Part shown: positions 13,736 to 21,826 of the stretch, one piece after another
Position numbering within the stretch: position 1 is the stretch's first letter
Layout: the number at the start of each line of letters is the position of its first letter
DNA from: Kineosphaera sp032229625
Lineage (GTDB): Bacteria > Actinomycetota > Actinomycetes > Actinomycetales > Dermatophilaceae
Direction of reading: 5' to 3'
NCBI GenBank assembly: GCA_032229625.1
Contig: JAVTVZ010000179.1
Coordinates: forward strand, 1-36,723
Length of the DNA: 36,723 nucleotides
Program-made: the position numbers and the translations under genes
The notes under the pieces: generated by a model
The model's database searches: none
Told to the model about the DNA's origin: nothing
The model's input: the letters and a program-made list of their open reading frames with translations, nothing else

Positions 13736-15036
13736 CGACCCACCGCCCGGGCCAGCAACGCCAGGCCCTGACCGCCGCCGATGGCGCACGTGGCGACCCC
13801 GAAACGCGCGTCGGACTCCGCTCTCGGGTCGACGCCGAGCTCGGGCGACGGGACCGGCTCGGGGGCCTGGTCCGGGTCCGGCGTCGGGTCCGGGTCGGGC
13901 GTCAGGTCCGGGTCCGGCGTCGGGTCCGGGTCGGCGACCAGACGCGAGAAGAGCCGGACGACGAGCAGGGCGCCCGAGGCGCCCCAGGGGTGCCCCACGG
14001 CGATGGCGCCACCCCAGGCGCAGACACGGTCGCGATCGGCGCCGAACGGGTCGAGCCCGAGGGCGTCGGTGCAGGCCAGCACCTGGGCGGCGAAGGCCTC
14101 GGTGATCTCCAGCGCCGCGAGGTCCCGCACACCCAGGCCGGCCCGGTGCAGGACCTGACGGACCGCGGGGACCGGCGCGATACCGGGCACGGCGGGGTCA
14201 CCGGCGCACACCGCCCAGTCGAGGATCGCCAGGCCCGGCACCCCCAGCGCCGCCCGCACGCGCTCGGGGACGATCGCCACCGCGGCGGCCCCGTCGCTGA
14301 CCCCGCAGGAGTTGCCGGCCGTGACGCTGCCCGCACGCGCGAAGGCGCCGGGCAGCCTGGCCAGCACCCGCCGGTCGAGACGACGAGGCCGCTCGTCGGC
14401 CGCCACCGCACCGATCGGGACGATCTCGGCGGCCAGCCGCTCTGCACACAAGAGTGTGCGCTCGTGGGACCGCACGGCATAGTCGTCCTGCCGCTGCCGG
14501 TCGATGCCGCAGCGGTCCGCGACGGACTGCGCGGCCGGGCCCATGTCCGGGTCGGGATGGCCCGGCGGCGCGAACGGCGCCCGGTCGTACGGGGTCAGCT
14601 CGCCGGGGGCCGCGAGGGCGCGCTGCCACGACATGCCGCCCGCTGGGCGGGCGATGCGCCAGGGGGCGGTGCTCGCGGACTCCACTCCTCCGGCGAGCAC
14701 GACGTCGGCGCGACCGAGCGTGACGAGCGCCGCCCCCTGGTGGATCGCCTCCTGGCCGCTGCCGCACTGGCGGTCGACGGTCACGCCCGGCACGTGCGCT
14801 CCGAGGCCGGCGGCCAGGGCCGCGACCCGGGCGGGGTTGCCGCCGGGCCCCAGGCAGTTGCCGAGGATGACGTGCTGCGGCGCCGGGGCACCGAGCTCGC
14901 CGAGCCGGGCGGCGAGGGCGCGCAGGACCGGCGCGGCCAGGCCCGTGGCGTCGACGTCGGCGAGGGCGTGGCCTGCGGTGCCGATGGGGGTGCGTCGCGC
15001 GGCGATGACGACGGGCGTGGCCGGGTGCAGGCTCAC
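13732..15036 (-). CDS. Thiolase family protein with Pro/Asp insert
   Basis: Acyl-CoA thiolase-type enzyme; in this setting possibly acting on a biotin-precursor acyl-CoA (inference). The 434-residue product has the nucleophile Cys91 in DRQCGSGQEAI, His349 in GHPWGASGA and the second cysteine Cys417 in CAIGGGQG, so the core chemistry looks intact. In the NEAF position the sequence is ITEAFAAQ (Thr312 for the usual Asn or His). Residues about 369-405 are an insert of DPDPTP-like repeats between helix SRLVA and the final cysteine strand; family members are normally about 390 residues. Start ATG at 15036, 4-nt overlap with the ligase stop. Comparable to Bacillus YhfS by neighbourhood. Confidence 0.88.
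   Translation of the reverse strand: MSLHPATPVVIAARRTPIGTAGHALADVDATGLAAPVLRALAARLGELGAPAPQHVILGNCLGPGGNPARVAALAAGLGAHVPGVTVDRQCGSGQEAIHQGAALVTLGRADVVLAGGVESASTAPWRIARPAGGMSWQRALAAPGELTPYDRAPFAPPGHPDPDMGPAAQSVADRCGIDRQRQDDYAVRSHERTLLCAERLAAEIVPIGAVAADERPRRLDRRVLARLPGAFARAGSVTAGNSCGVSDGAAAVAIVPERVRAALGVPGLAILDWAVCAGDPAVPGIAPVPAVRQVLHRAGLGVRDLAALEITEAFAAQVLACTDALGLDPFGADRDRVCAWGGAIAVGHPWGASGALLVVRLFSRLVADPDPTPDPDLTPDPDPTPDPDQAPEPVPSPELGVDPRAESDARFGVATCAIGGGQGLALLARAVGR
13868..13939 (-). repeat. 18-bp tandem repeat inside the thiolase gene
   Basis: Four in-frame 18-bp units (13868-13885, 13886-13903, 13904-13921, 13922-13939) built from GGGTCCGGGTC encode DPDPTP, DPDLTP, DPDPTP, DPDQAP on the minus strand. 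Confidence 0.85.
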
Positions 15037-16262
15037 CGGAGGGCGTCGGGGTCGGTGGCCACGCCGCCGCGGCGGCCGTCGGCGAGCAGGCGGCGCGCGG
15101 CGGCGCGATCGGACTTGCCGCCGGCGAGGCGGGGCAGCTGCGTGACGTGGCGCAGCACCCGGGGCCGCGCCGGGGCCGGCAGCTCACCGCGGACGGACGC
15201 GACGTCGGCGCTCGAGGCGCCGGTCCACAACCCGGCGAGGCGCTGCCCGTGCACGGGATCGGCGAGCCCGACGACCACGGCGTCGTCGACGCCCGGCACG
15301 GCCCGCAGCGCGGCCTCGACGTCCTCGACCAGGACGGTGTGACCGCTGACCGTCACGGCCTGATCGGCGCGGCCGAGCACCTCGACCCGTCCGGACTCCA
15401 GCAGCCGGGCCCGGTCGCCGACGCACGCCCAGCCGTCGGCGTCGACGCGCAGGGGCCCGGTGGCCTGCCCCAGATAGCCGATCGCCCGGTAGGCCGAGCG
15501 GCTCCACAACAGCCCGTCGCGCACGTCCAGCTCGACGCCGGGGAAGGGTCGGTAGCCCGGCCGGTCGTCGTCGGCGAGCGCGACGAAGGACAATTCGGCC
15601 GCACCGTAATACGCGATGAGGCGCACGCCGACGGCACGGCACCGGGCGCCCAGCTGGGGGCCGACACGGTCGCCCGCGGCGACGATGAGCCGCAGCCGAG
15701 ACAGCCGCCCCTCGACCCGGTCGCGCAGCAGGCCCGGGACCAGCGACGGTGGCGCGTGCACGATCGTGGCGTCGGCCCGGGACTCGCCGGCATAACGGAC
15801 CGGGAGGTCGATGAGGTGTGCGTGCCACGCGGCATACAGGACGGCGGTCGCGGTGGGGTGGCCGGGAAACCAGACCAGGTCGTCTGCGCCCGGCTCGAGC
15901 AGCCGGGTCAGTGCGTCGGCCGAGGCGAGCCACGAGGCGCTCGTGCGGTGCACGGCGCGCGGCCAGCCCGAGCTGCCGGAGGTGAAGACGACGAGGTCGC
16001 GGGGAGCGACGGTGGCCTCGTGCACGAGCCGGGAGGCGGCCGCACGCAGGGCGTGGGGCCAGCGGGCGTCGAGCACCGCCACCGCCCGACCGGCGCGCAG
16101 GCCGTCGACGACCTGCGCCACGAGCCGCCGCGGGTCCGCGTCGGCAGCGAGGATCGGAGAGCGAGGCGCCCCCGTGACCTGCGAGGTCGCCGTCGGCCGC
16201 TCCCCGAGCGGCGCAGCGCCGTCCGCGGATTCCACGCCGGTGTCGCCGGTCGACAGGCTCAC
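15033..16262 (-). CDS. AMP-dependent acyl-CoA ligase-like protein, short form
   Basis: ANL-superfamily adenylating enzyme predicted to activate a carboxylic acid to an acyl-CoA. The GTG at 16262, 5 nt after the bioY stop, gives 409 residues, about 100 fewer than canonical ligases; the N-terminal subdomain is the short part. Motifs: phosphate loop TSGSSGWPRAV at 94-104 (Arg for the usual Lys), YYGAAELSF at 218-226, DGWACVGDRARL at 276-287, hinge GRADQAVTVSGHTVLVEDVE at 297-316, and the catalytic lysine in LAGGKSDRAA (Lys383). The ribosome site is weak, suggesting translational coupling to bioY. Comparable to YhfT of Bacillus by neighbourhood. The true start could be a little upstream or downstream. 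Confidence 0.85.
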   Translation of the reverse strand: MSLSTGDTGVESADGAAPLGERPTATSQVTGAPRSPILAADADPRRLVAQVVDGLRAGRAVAVLDARWPHALRAAASRLVHEATVAPRDLVVFTSGSSGWPRAVHRTSASWLASADALTRLLEPGADDLVWFPGHPTATAVLYAAWHAHLIDLPVRYAGESRADATIVHAPPSLVPGLLRDRVEGRLSRLRLIVAAGDRVGPQLGARCRAVGVRLIAYYGAAELSFVALADDDRPGYRPFPGVELDVRDGLLWSRSAYRAIGYLGQATGPLRVDADGWACVGDRARLLESGRVEVLGRADQAVTVSGHTVLVEDVEAALRAVPGVDDAVVVGLADPVHGQRLAGLWTGASSADVASVRGELPAPARPRVLRHVTQLPRLAGGKSDRAAARRLLADGRRGGVATDPDALR

Positions 16263-16267
16263 CGCGG

Positions 16268-16879
16268 TCAGCCGCGGGTCCTGCGCGGGAGCAGGTCGGG
16301 CCTCGCGCGATGCACCCCGGCCGCGGTGACGGCGGCCAGGACGGCCTTGATGAGGTCGCCGGGCAGGAAGGCGGCGTCGGCCACGAGTGCCGCCCCCAGG
16401 CTCAGGTGCGCGCGCCACATCATGACGGGAATACCGCAGAGGTGGATGACCACGATGCCCCCGAGCAGGACCGCACCGAGGATCGTCAGCGGCGTCAGGC
16501 GCCGCAGGCGCTCCACGAGGTAGCCGATGACGAAGGCGCCGGGCACGAAGCCGATGAGGTAGCCCATGGAGGGACCGGCGAAGACGGCCAGGCCCCCGCG
16601 CCCTCCGGCCAGGACGGGCAGGCCGACCGCCACGAGCACCAGCAGGGTGAGCGAGACCAGGGCGCCCCGGCGCGCCCCGAGGAGCGCGGGGGCGAGCATG
16701 ACGCCGAGGGTCTGCAACGTGATCGGCACCGGCGACCCGGCGAAGAGGGGCCCGGGCATGCCCAGCACGACGATGAGGGCGGTGAAGACGGCGATGAGGG
16801 CGAGGTCGCGCGCCCCGAGCCGGCGACCCGCGCGGCCCGCAGCTGCACTGCGCGTCGCCTCGCGCTGGGAGGTGGTCAT
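16268..16879 (-). CDS. bioY: Biotin transporter substrate-binding component BioY
   Basis: S-component of an ECF transporter that captures biotin in the membrane. The 203-residue product has six predicted helices, the family signature SPVPITLQTLGVMLAPALLGARRGAL (about 49-74), AGPSMGYLIGF (101-111), and the C-terminal LPGDLIKAVLAAV (172-184) with the conserved Asp and Lys of the biotin site. The ATG at 16879 follows AAGGGA. First gene of the bioY, ligase, thiolase, bioM, bioN operon; joins are 5-nt gap or overlaps. A BioQ-like palindrome lies 179 nt upstream, so biotin repression is likely. Confidence 0.94.
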   Translation of the reverse strand: MTTSQREATRSAAAGRAGRRLGARDLALIAVFTALIVVLGMPGPLFAGSPVPITLQTLGVMLAPALLGARRGALVSLTLLVLVAVGLPVLAGGRGGLAVFAGPSMGYLIGFVPGAFVIGYLVERLRRLTPLTILGAVLLGGIVVIHLCGIPVMMWRAHLSLGAALVADAAFLPGDLIKAVLAAVTAAGVHRARPDLLPRRTRG

Positions 16880-17057
16880 GGTGGGTTCCCTTCGACGGCG
16901 GGCCCGGTGGGCCCGTTGCGACCGCTCGTGCCGCCACGGGTGTGGCGCCGCACGCGGTCCTGGATGCGGTGGACGGCCGCGCCTCGCCGCTGGAGCCGAC
17001 GTGCCTGCACGGCCTGAGTCTGCCAGCCCGCACGGGGCGGCCGGTCGGGACTTCGGT

Positions 17058-17084
17058 CCCCACCTGAACAGTGTTCAGGTGGGG
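17058..17084. promoter_or_regulatory. BioQ-like operator, 27-bp perfect palindrome
   Basis: Two 13-bp arms (17058-17070 and 17072-17084) flank a single central base. The core TGAACAGTGTTCA (17065-17077) fits the published BioQ box of Corynebacterium, TGAAC-N3-GTTAC, in all but one position and is more symmetric. It lies just downstream of a minus-strand TACGCT -10 hexamer, so it would cover the bioY transcription start, a position suited to repression. Confidence 0.8.
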
Positions 17085-17092
17085 CGTGGGAC

Positions 17093-17098
17093 AGCGTA
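17093..17098 (-). promoter_or_regulatory. Candidate -10 box of the bioY operon
   Basis: Minus-strand TACGCT, 8 nt upstream of the palindrome. No good -35 hexamer is visible at the expected distance, which is common in this kind of genome. Confidence 0.4.
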
Positions 17099-17413
17099 GG
17101 ACATCATCCGCCGCGCGACGACACCCACCGCAGCGCTCGCCTCCGCACGCACCGGGAGGCCTCGGCCGTGCGCATCCCGAGCCCGCCGGGACGGTCGGCG
17201 CATCGGAGAGTCCCGGGGCGGCCCTCGCAGGTGACTCGCAGGGTAGGTTTGCCCGTGCGGTCTGCGTCGGCCGCCGCGTCCTGTGCGTGCCCGGAGACTG
17301 CCATGCCTTCCTCCGAGCCGCGGCGACACGGGGGTCGACGCCGCCGCCACCCGACGAGCCGGCTGCGCCGACGTCGTCGCGCCCGCAGACCCACGTCCGA
17401 GAAGGAGGCAGGC

Positions 17414-18943
17414 GTGCTCATCGGCGTACCTCAGGAGACCAGGCCCGGCGAGACGCGCGTCGCGGCGACACCACCGACCGTCGAGAAGCTGCGCAAGCTC
17501 GGCTACGACGTCGTCGTCGAAGCCGGCGCCGGCGAGCGCTCGACGATCCCCGACTCCGCCTACGAGGCGGCCGGCGCCCGGATCGGGACGACCCACGACG
17601 TCTGGGGGTCCGACGTCGTCGTCAAGATCGAGGCCCCCAACGACGAGGAGATCGACGCCCTGCGCGAGGGGGGCACGCTCGTCTCGCTGCTGCAGCCGGC
17701 GCTGCGCCCCGAGCTCGTCGAGCGACTCGCGTCGCGGCCCATCACCGCCCTGGCCATGGATGCGGTGCCGCGCATCTCGCGCGCGCAGTCGATGGACGTG
17801 CTCAGCTCGATGGCCAACATCGCCGGATACCGGGCGGTCGTCGAGGCCGCGCACGAGTTCGGCCGCTTCTTCACCGGGCAGGTCACCGCGGCGGGCAAGG
17901 TGCCGCCGGCGAAGGTGCTCGTCGTCGGCGCGGGCGTCGCGGGCCTGGCGGCCATCGGCGCGGCGGGCAGCCTCGGCGCGATCGTGCGGGCCACCGACCC
18001 CCGACCCGAGGTCGCCGAGCAGGTCGCCTCGATGGGCGCGGACTTCCTCGCGGTCGAGGACACCGCCGCCGAGGTCTCCTCCGACGGCTACGCCAAGGAG
18101 ACGTCTGCGGACTACGAGGAAAAGGCCGCGCAGATGTACCGCGACCAGGCCAAGGACGTCGACATCATCATCACGACCGCGCTCATCCCCGGCCGGCCGG
18201 CGCCTCGGATCATCACCGAGGACATGGTCGCGAGCATGAAGCCGGGCAGCGTGATCGTCGACATGGCCGCCGCGCAGGGCGGCAACGTCGCCGGCTCGGT
18301 GGCCGACGAGAAGATCGTCACCGACAACGGCGTGACGATCATCGGCTACACCGACCTCGCGGGCCGCCTCCCCACCCAGGCGAGCCAGCTCTACGGCACG
18401 AACGTCGTCAACCTCATGACGCTGCTGACGCCGGAGAAGGACGGCCGGCTCGTGCTCGACATGGACGACGTCGTGCAGCGCGGCATGACCGTCGTGCTCG
18501 ACGGCCAGCTCATGTGGCCGCCGCCGCCGGTGCAGGTCTCCGCCGCGCCGTCGACCGCGGTGGCCCCGATCGAGCCGCCCAAGGCCAAGGAACCGATGAA
18601 GCGCAGCACGAAGGTCGCCGCGCTCGGCATCGGCGCGGTGCTCTTCCTGGCGTTGGCGACGGCGAGCCCGCCGTCGTTCCTGGGCCACTTCACGGTCTTC
18701 ATGCTCGCCGTCGTCATCGGCTATTACGTGATCGGCGCCGTGCACCACGCCCTGCACACTCCGCTGCTGTCGGTGACCAACGCGGTCTCCGCGATCATCA
18801 TCGTCGGCGGAATGCTGCAATTCGGCTCGGGTCATCCACTCGTGCTCGTGCTCGCCTTCGCGGCGACGCTCGTCGCGAGCATCAACGTCTTCGGTGGATT
18901 CACCGTCACCCAGCGCATGCTGGCCATGTTCACGAAGGGCTGA
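17414..18943 (+). CDS. pntA: NAD(P) transhydrogenase subunit alpha
   Basis: NAD(H)-binding subunit of the proton-pumping transhydrogenase, which uses the proton gradient to make NADPH from NADH. The GTG at 17414 follows AAGGAGG and gives 509 residues, the size of full-length single-chain PntA. It begins VLIGVPQETRPGETRVAATP (AlaDH/PNT N-domain), has the Rossmann motif VLVVGAGVAGLAAIGAAGSLGA (about 170-191), MDVLSSMANIAGY, the NAD-domain end TDLAGRLPTQASQLYG, then four membrane helices (about 396-505). An upstream ATG at 17168 is open but adds only Arg/Pro-rich sequence. pntB follows after 7 nt. Confidence 0.96.
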   Translation: MLIGVPQETRPGETRVAATPPTVEKLRKLGYDVVVEAGAGERSTIPDSAYEAAGARIGTTHDVWGSDVVVKIEAPNDEEIDALREGGTLVSLLQPALRPELVERLASRPITALAMDAVPRISRAQSMDVLSSMANIAGYRAVVEAAHEFGRFFTGQVTAAGKVPPAKVLVVGAGVAGLAAIGAAGSLGAIVRATDPRPEVAEQVASMGADFLAVEDTAAEVSSDGYAKETSADYEEKAAQMYRDQAKDVDIIITTALIPGRPAPRIITEDMVASMKPGSVIVDMAAAQGGNVAGSVADEKIVTDNGVTIIGYTDLAGRLPTQASQLYGTNVVNLMTLLTPEKDGRLVLDMDDVVQRGMTVVLDGQLMWPPPPVQVSAAPSTAVAPIEPPKAKEPMKRSTKVAALGIGAVLFLALATASPPSFLGHFTVFMLAVVIGYYVIGAVHHALHTPLLSVTNAVSAIIIVGGMLQFGSGHPLVLVLAFAATLVASINVFGGFTVTQRMLAMFTKG

Positions 18944-18950
18944 AACACCG

Positions 18951-20357
18951 ATGATCGAAACCTTCGTCCAGGCCGCGTACATCGTCGCGGCGCTGCTCTT
19001 CATCCTCGCCCTCGCGGGCCTGTCCAAGCATGAGACCGGCAAGCTCGGCAACGCCTTCGGCATCGCCGGTATGGCGCTGGCGATCTTCGCCACGATCCTC
19101 AAGGCCACCGATCAGTCGGGCGTCGGAGCCCTGGCGATGATCATCATCGCGATGGCCCTCGGCGCCTCGATCGGCATCTGGAAGGCCATGAAGGTCGAGA
19201 TGACCGAGATGCCGCAGCTCATCGCGCTGCTGCACTGCTTCGTCGGTCTCGCCGCCGTGCTCGTCGGCTTCAACTCCTACCTCGAGGCCCACGAGCCGCA
19301 GCGCCGACTCGAGCTCGAGCTGCTCGGCATGACGTCGGTGCACGCGGGCGAGATCTTCGTCGGCATCTTCATCGGCGCCGTCACCTTCACCGGGTCGATC
19401 ATCGCGTACCTCAAGCTGAGCGCGCGCATGAAGTCGGCCCCGCTGAACCTGCCCCGGCACAACCTCATCAACCTCGCCGCGATCATCGTCTCGCTGCTGC
19501 TCATGGTGTGGTTCGTCGCCACCGAAGCAGTCATGCCGCTGCTGCTCATGCTCATCATCTCGCTGGCCCTGGGCGCACACCTGGTCGCCGCGATCGGCGG
19601 CGGCGACATGCCGGTCGTCGTGTCGATGCTCAACAGCTACTCTGGCTGGGCCGCGGCGGCCGCGGGCTTCATGCTGAGCAACGACCTGCTCATCGTCACC
19701 GGCGCGCTCGTCGGCTCCTCCGGTGCGTTCCTGTCCTACGTGATGTGCAAGGGCATGAACCGCTCGTTCGTCTCCGTCATCGCCGGCGGCTTCGGCTCCG
19801 ACGGCGCGGTCACCGGCGAGGCGAAGGACTACGGCGAGCACCGCGAGGTCGGCGCCCAGGAGGTCGCCGAGTCCCTCGCCAACGCCGACAGCGTCATCAT
19901 CACCCCCGGCTACGGCATGGCCGTCGCGCAGGCGCAGTATCCGGTCGCCACGCTCGTGCAGAAGCTGCGGGCCAAGGGCGTCGACGTGCGCTTCGGCATC
20001 CACCCCGTCGCCGGGCGCCTGCCGGGCCACATGAACGTGCTGCTCGCCGAGGCGAAGGTGCCCTACGACATCGTGCTCGAGCTCGACGAGATCAACGACG
20101 ACTTCGCCAGCACCGACGTCGTGCTCGTCATCGGCGCCAACGACACCGTCAACCCCGCCGCGGCCGAGGACCCGACGAGCCCCATCGCGGGCATGCCCGT
20201 GCTGCACGTGTGGGAGGCCAAGGAGGTCGTCGTCTTCAAGCGGTCGATGAACACCGGCTACGCCGGCGTGCAGAACCCGCTCTTCTTCCGCGACAACACC
20301 GCGATGCTCTTCGGCGACGCCAAGGAGCGCGTCGACGACATCATCGCCGCACTGTAG
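18951..20357 (+). CDS. pntB: NAD(P) transhydrogenase subunit beta
   Basis: Membrane and NADP(H)-binding subunit that completes PntA. The 468-residue product starts MIETFVQAAYIVAALLFILALAGLSKHETGK and has about nine membrane helices in residues 1-265, including the proton-channel His in LIALLHCFVGLAAVLVG. The NADP domain follows, with ITPGYGMAVAQAQYPVA (about 318), GIHPVAGRLPGHMNVLLAEA, VIGANDTVNPAA (about 400) and KRSMNTGYAGVQNPLF (about 436). It closes the two-gene operon and ends at a very long palindromic terminator. Confidence 0.97.
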   Translation: MIETFVQAAYIVAALLFILALAGLSKHETGKLGNAFGIAGMALAIFATILKATDQSGVGALAMIIIAMALGASIGIWKAMKVEMTEMPQLIALLHCFVGLAAVLVGFNSYLEAHEPQRRLELELLGMTSVHAGEIFVGIFIGAVTFTGSIIAYLKLSARMKSAPLNLPRHNLINLAAIIVSLLLMVWFVATEAVMPLLLMLIISLALGAHLVAAIGGGDMPVVVSMLNSYSGWAAAAAGFMLSNDLLIVTGALVGSSGAFLSYVMCKGMNRSFVSVIAGGFGSDGAVTGEAKDYGEHREVGAQEVAESLANADSVIITPGYGMAVAQAQYPVATLVQKLRAKGVDVRFGIHPVAGRLPGHMNVLLAEAKVPYDIVLELDEINDDFASTDVVLVIGANDTVNPAAAEDPTSPIAGMPVLHVWEAKEVVVFKRSMNTGYAGVQNPLFFRDNTAMLFGDAKERVDDIIAAL

Positions 20358-20368
20358 GGCGAACCGCA

Positions 20369-20418
20369 CAGACGACGGAGCCCGTCACCCCACGTGGGGT
20401 GACGGGCTCCGTCGTCTG
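20369..20418. terminator. Bidirectional terminator, pntB/transporter
   Basis: A perfect 50-bp inverted repeat (25-bp arms 20369-20393 and 20394-20418, centred on CACGTG) between convergent genes, beginning 12 nt after the pntB stop. Confidence 0.92.
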
Positions 20419-20452
20419 ACCGCGTGGGGCGCCACCGGTCCGGTGGGCGCGG

Positions 20453-21826
20453 TCAGACGTGCTCCTCGAGCGGCTGGTCCTTCAGCTCAGGCAGGGCGAG
20501 GGCGGCGACGGCGGCGATGGCGAACGAGGCGCCGAAGACCGTGAAGACGAGGGGCTGGCCGCCGAAGGCGAGCATCGGCGGCACCGACAGCGGGGCGATG
20601 ATGCTCGCGATGCGGCCGAACGCGGCGGCGGCGCCGGTGCCCGTGCCGCGGATGGCGGTCGGGTAGATCTCCGGGGACACGGCATACAGGGCCCCCCAGG
20701 CGCCGAGGTTGAAGAACGACAGGCACATGCCGACGGCGATGATCGCCGTCGGATTGTCGGCGAGGCCGAACGCGCCGGCCGACAGGGCGGAGCCGAGCAG
20801 GAAGGCGGACAGCGTCGCGCGGCGGCCCCAGACTTCGATGAGCCACGCCGCGAGTGCGTAGCCCGGCAGCTGCGCGAGCGTGATGATGAGCGTGTACTCC
20901 AGCGAGCGCACCATCGAATGCCCTTGCGCGGCGATGAGGCTCGGCAGCCAGATGAAGGCGCCGTAGTAGGAGAGGTTCACCATGAACCACACAGCCCACA
21001 GGGCCGCCGTGCGGCGTCGCAGCGCGCGGGACCACAGGTCGCCCGCGCCGAGTCGCTGCGCCTGGATCCGCTCGATCGGCGGCTCCACCGGTCGAGTCGT
21101 GGCCGGCGCGGGGATCCCCGCGGAGCTCTCGTAGCGGCGCACGGCCGCCTCGGCCTCGTCGTGGCGGCCCGTGCTCTCCAGGAAGCGCACCGACTCCGGC
21201 AGGCCGAAGCGCACGGCCACGGCATACAGGGTGGGGACGATGCCGACCGCGAGCGCCCACCGCCAGCCGTCGTCGGAGACGGGAATGACGAGGAAGCCGA
21301 TGAGCGCGGCGAGGATCCAGCCCAGCGCCCAGAACGACTCCAGAGCGACGACCATGCGGCCGCGAATGGCGCGCGGGGAGTATTCGCTGACGAGGGTCGA
21401 GGCGACCGGCAGCTCGGCGCCCAGGCCCAGACCGACGACGAAGCGCAGGACGATAAGCATCGCCACGCCCGTGGCCAGCGCGGACGCGCCGGTGGCGATG
21501 CCGTAGACGAGCAGGCTGACCGCGAAGACCTGCCGGCGCCCGATCCGGTCGGCGAGCAGGCCGCCCAGGCTCGCGCCCACCGCCATGCCGATGAACCCGA
21601 CGGACGCGATCCAGCTCAGGGTCGTCGCCGACAGCTGCCACTGCCGCCCCAGCGCGAGCATGACGAACGAGATGAGCCCGACGTCCATGGCGTCCAGGGC
21701 CCAGCCGACGCCGGAGCCGACGAGCAGCTTGCCGTGCGCGCGGGTGAAGGGCAGGCGGTCGAGCCGCTCGGTGCGGCTCACCGGGGCGCCGACTGCGGGG
21801 CCGGCCGCGTTGACTTCGGGACTCAC
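20453..21826 (-). CDS. niaP: MFS transporter, NiaP-like (niacin/aromatic acid family)
   Basis: Twelve-helix major facilitator protein. The GTG at 21826 with a GGAG site gives 457 residues. Signature stretches GWALDAMDVGLISFVMLAL (helix 1), GLLADRIGRRQVF (loop 2-3), GLGLGAELPVASTLVSEYSP (helix 4), ALESFWALGW (helix 5), LITLAQLPGYALAAWLIE, SFFNLGAWGALYAVSPEIYPTAIRGTGTG and AAFGRIASI closely match Bacillus NiaP as I recall it, so uptake of nicotinate is the best guess. Other aromatic-acid or metabolite transport cannot be excluded. The leader contains a 7-bp hairpin (21853-21870), a second (21877-21889) and a 14-mer shared with the EIIB leader. Monocistronic between two terminators. Confidence 0.78.
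   Translation of the reverse strand: MSPEVNAAGPAVGAPVSRTERLDRLPFTRAHGKLLVGSGVGWALDAMDVGLISFVMLALGRQWQLSATTLSWIASVGFIGMAVGASLGGLLADRIGRRQVFAVSLLVYGIATGASALATGVAMLIVLRFVVGLGLGAELPVASTLVSEYSPRAIRGRMVVALESFWALGWILAALIGFLVIPVSDDGWRWALAVGIVPTLYAVAVRFGLPESVRFLESTGRHDEAEAAVRRYESSAGIPAPATTRPVEPPIERIQAQRLGAGDLWSRALRRRTAALWAVWFMVNLSYYGAFIWLPSLIAAQGHSMVRSLEYTLIITLAQLPGYALAAWLIEVWGRRATLSAFLLGSALSAGAFGLADNPTAIIAVGMCLSFFNLGAWGALYAVSPEIYPTAIRGTGTGAAAAFGRIASIIAPLSVPPMLAFGGQPLVFTVFGASFAIAAVAALALPELKDQPLEEHV

Larger units (their letters stand above)
16880..17413. promoter_or_regulatory. Divergent control region bioY/pntA
   Basis: No gene is seen in these 534 bp; open frames here are Arg/Pro-rich without recognisable domains. 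The bioY side contains a 7-bp stem-loop CGGGCCC/GGGCCCG (16899-16915) just upstream of the bioY ribosome site, the 27-bp palindrome (17058-17084) and a minus-strand TACGCT (17093-17098). The pntA side has a plus-strand TAGGTT (17244-17249) as a possible -10 with no clear -35, and a strong AAGGAGG ribosome site before the pntA GTG. Confidence 0.6.

Noticed and set aside
17244..17258. TAGGTT-containing sequence as an iron-regulator (DtxR) box
   Set aside because: Only one half resembles the DtxR site; the other half of the palindrome is missing.
17168..17413. N-terminal extension of PntA from an ATG at 17168
   Set aside because: The added 82 residues are Arg/Pro/Ser-rich and unlike any PntA; GTG at 17414 has AAGGAGG and fits the family start.
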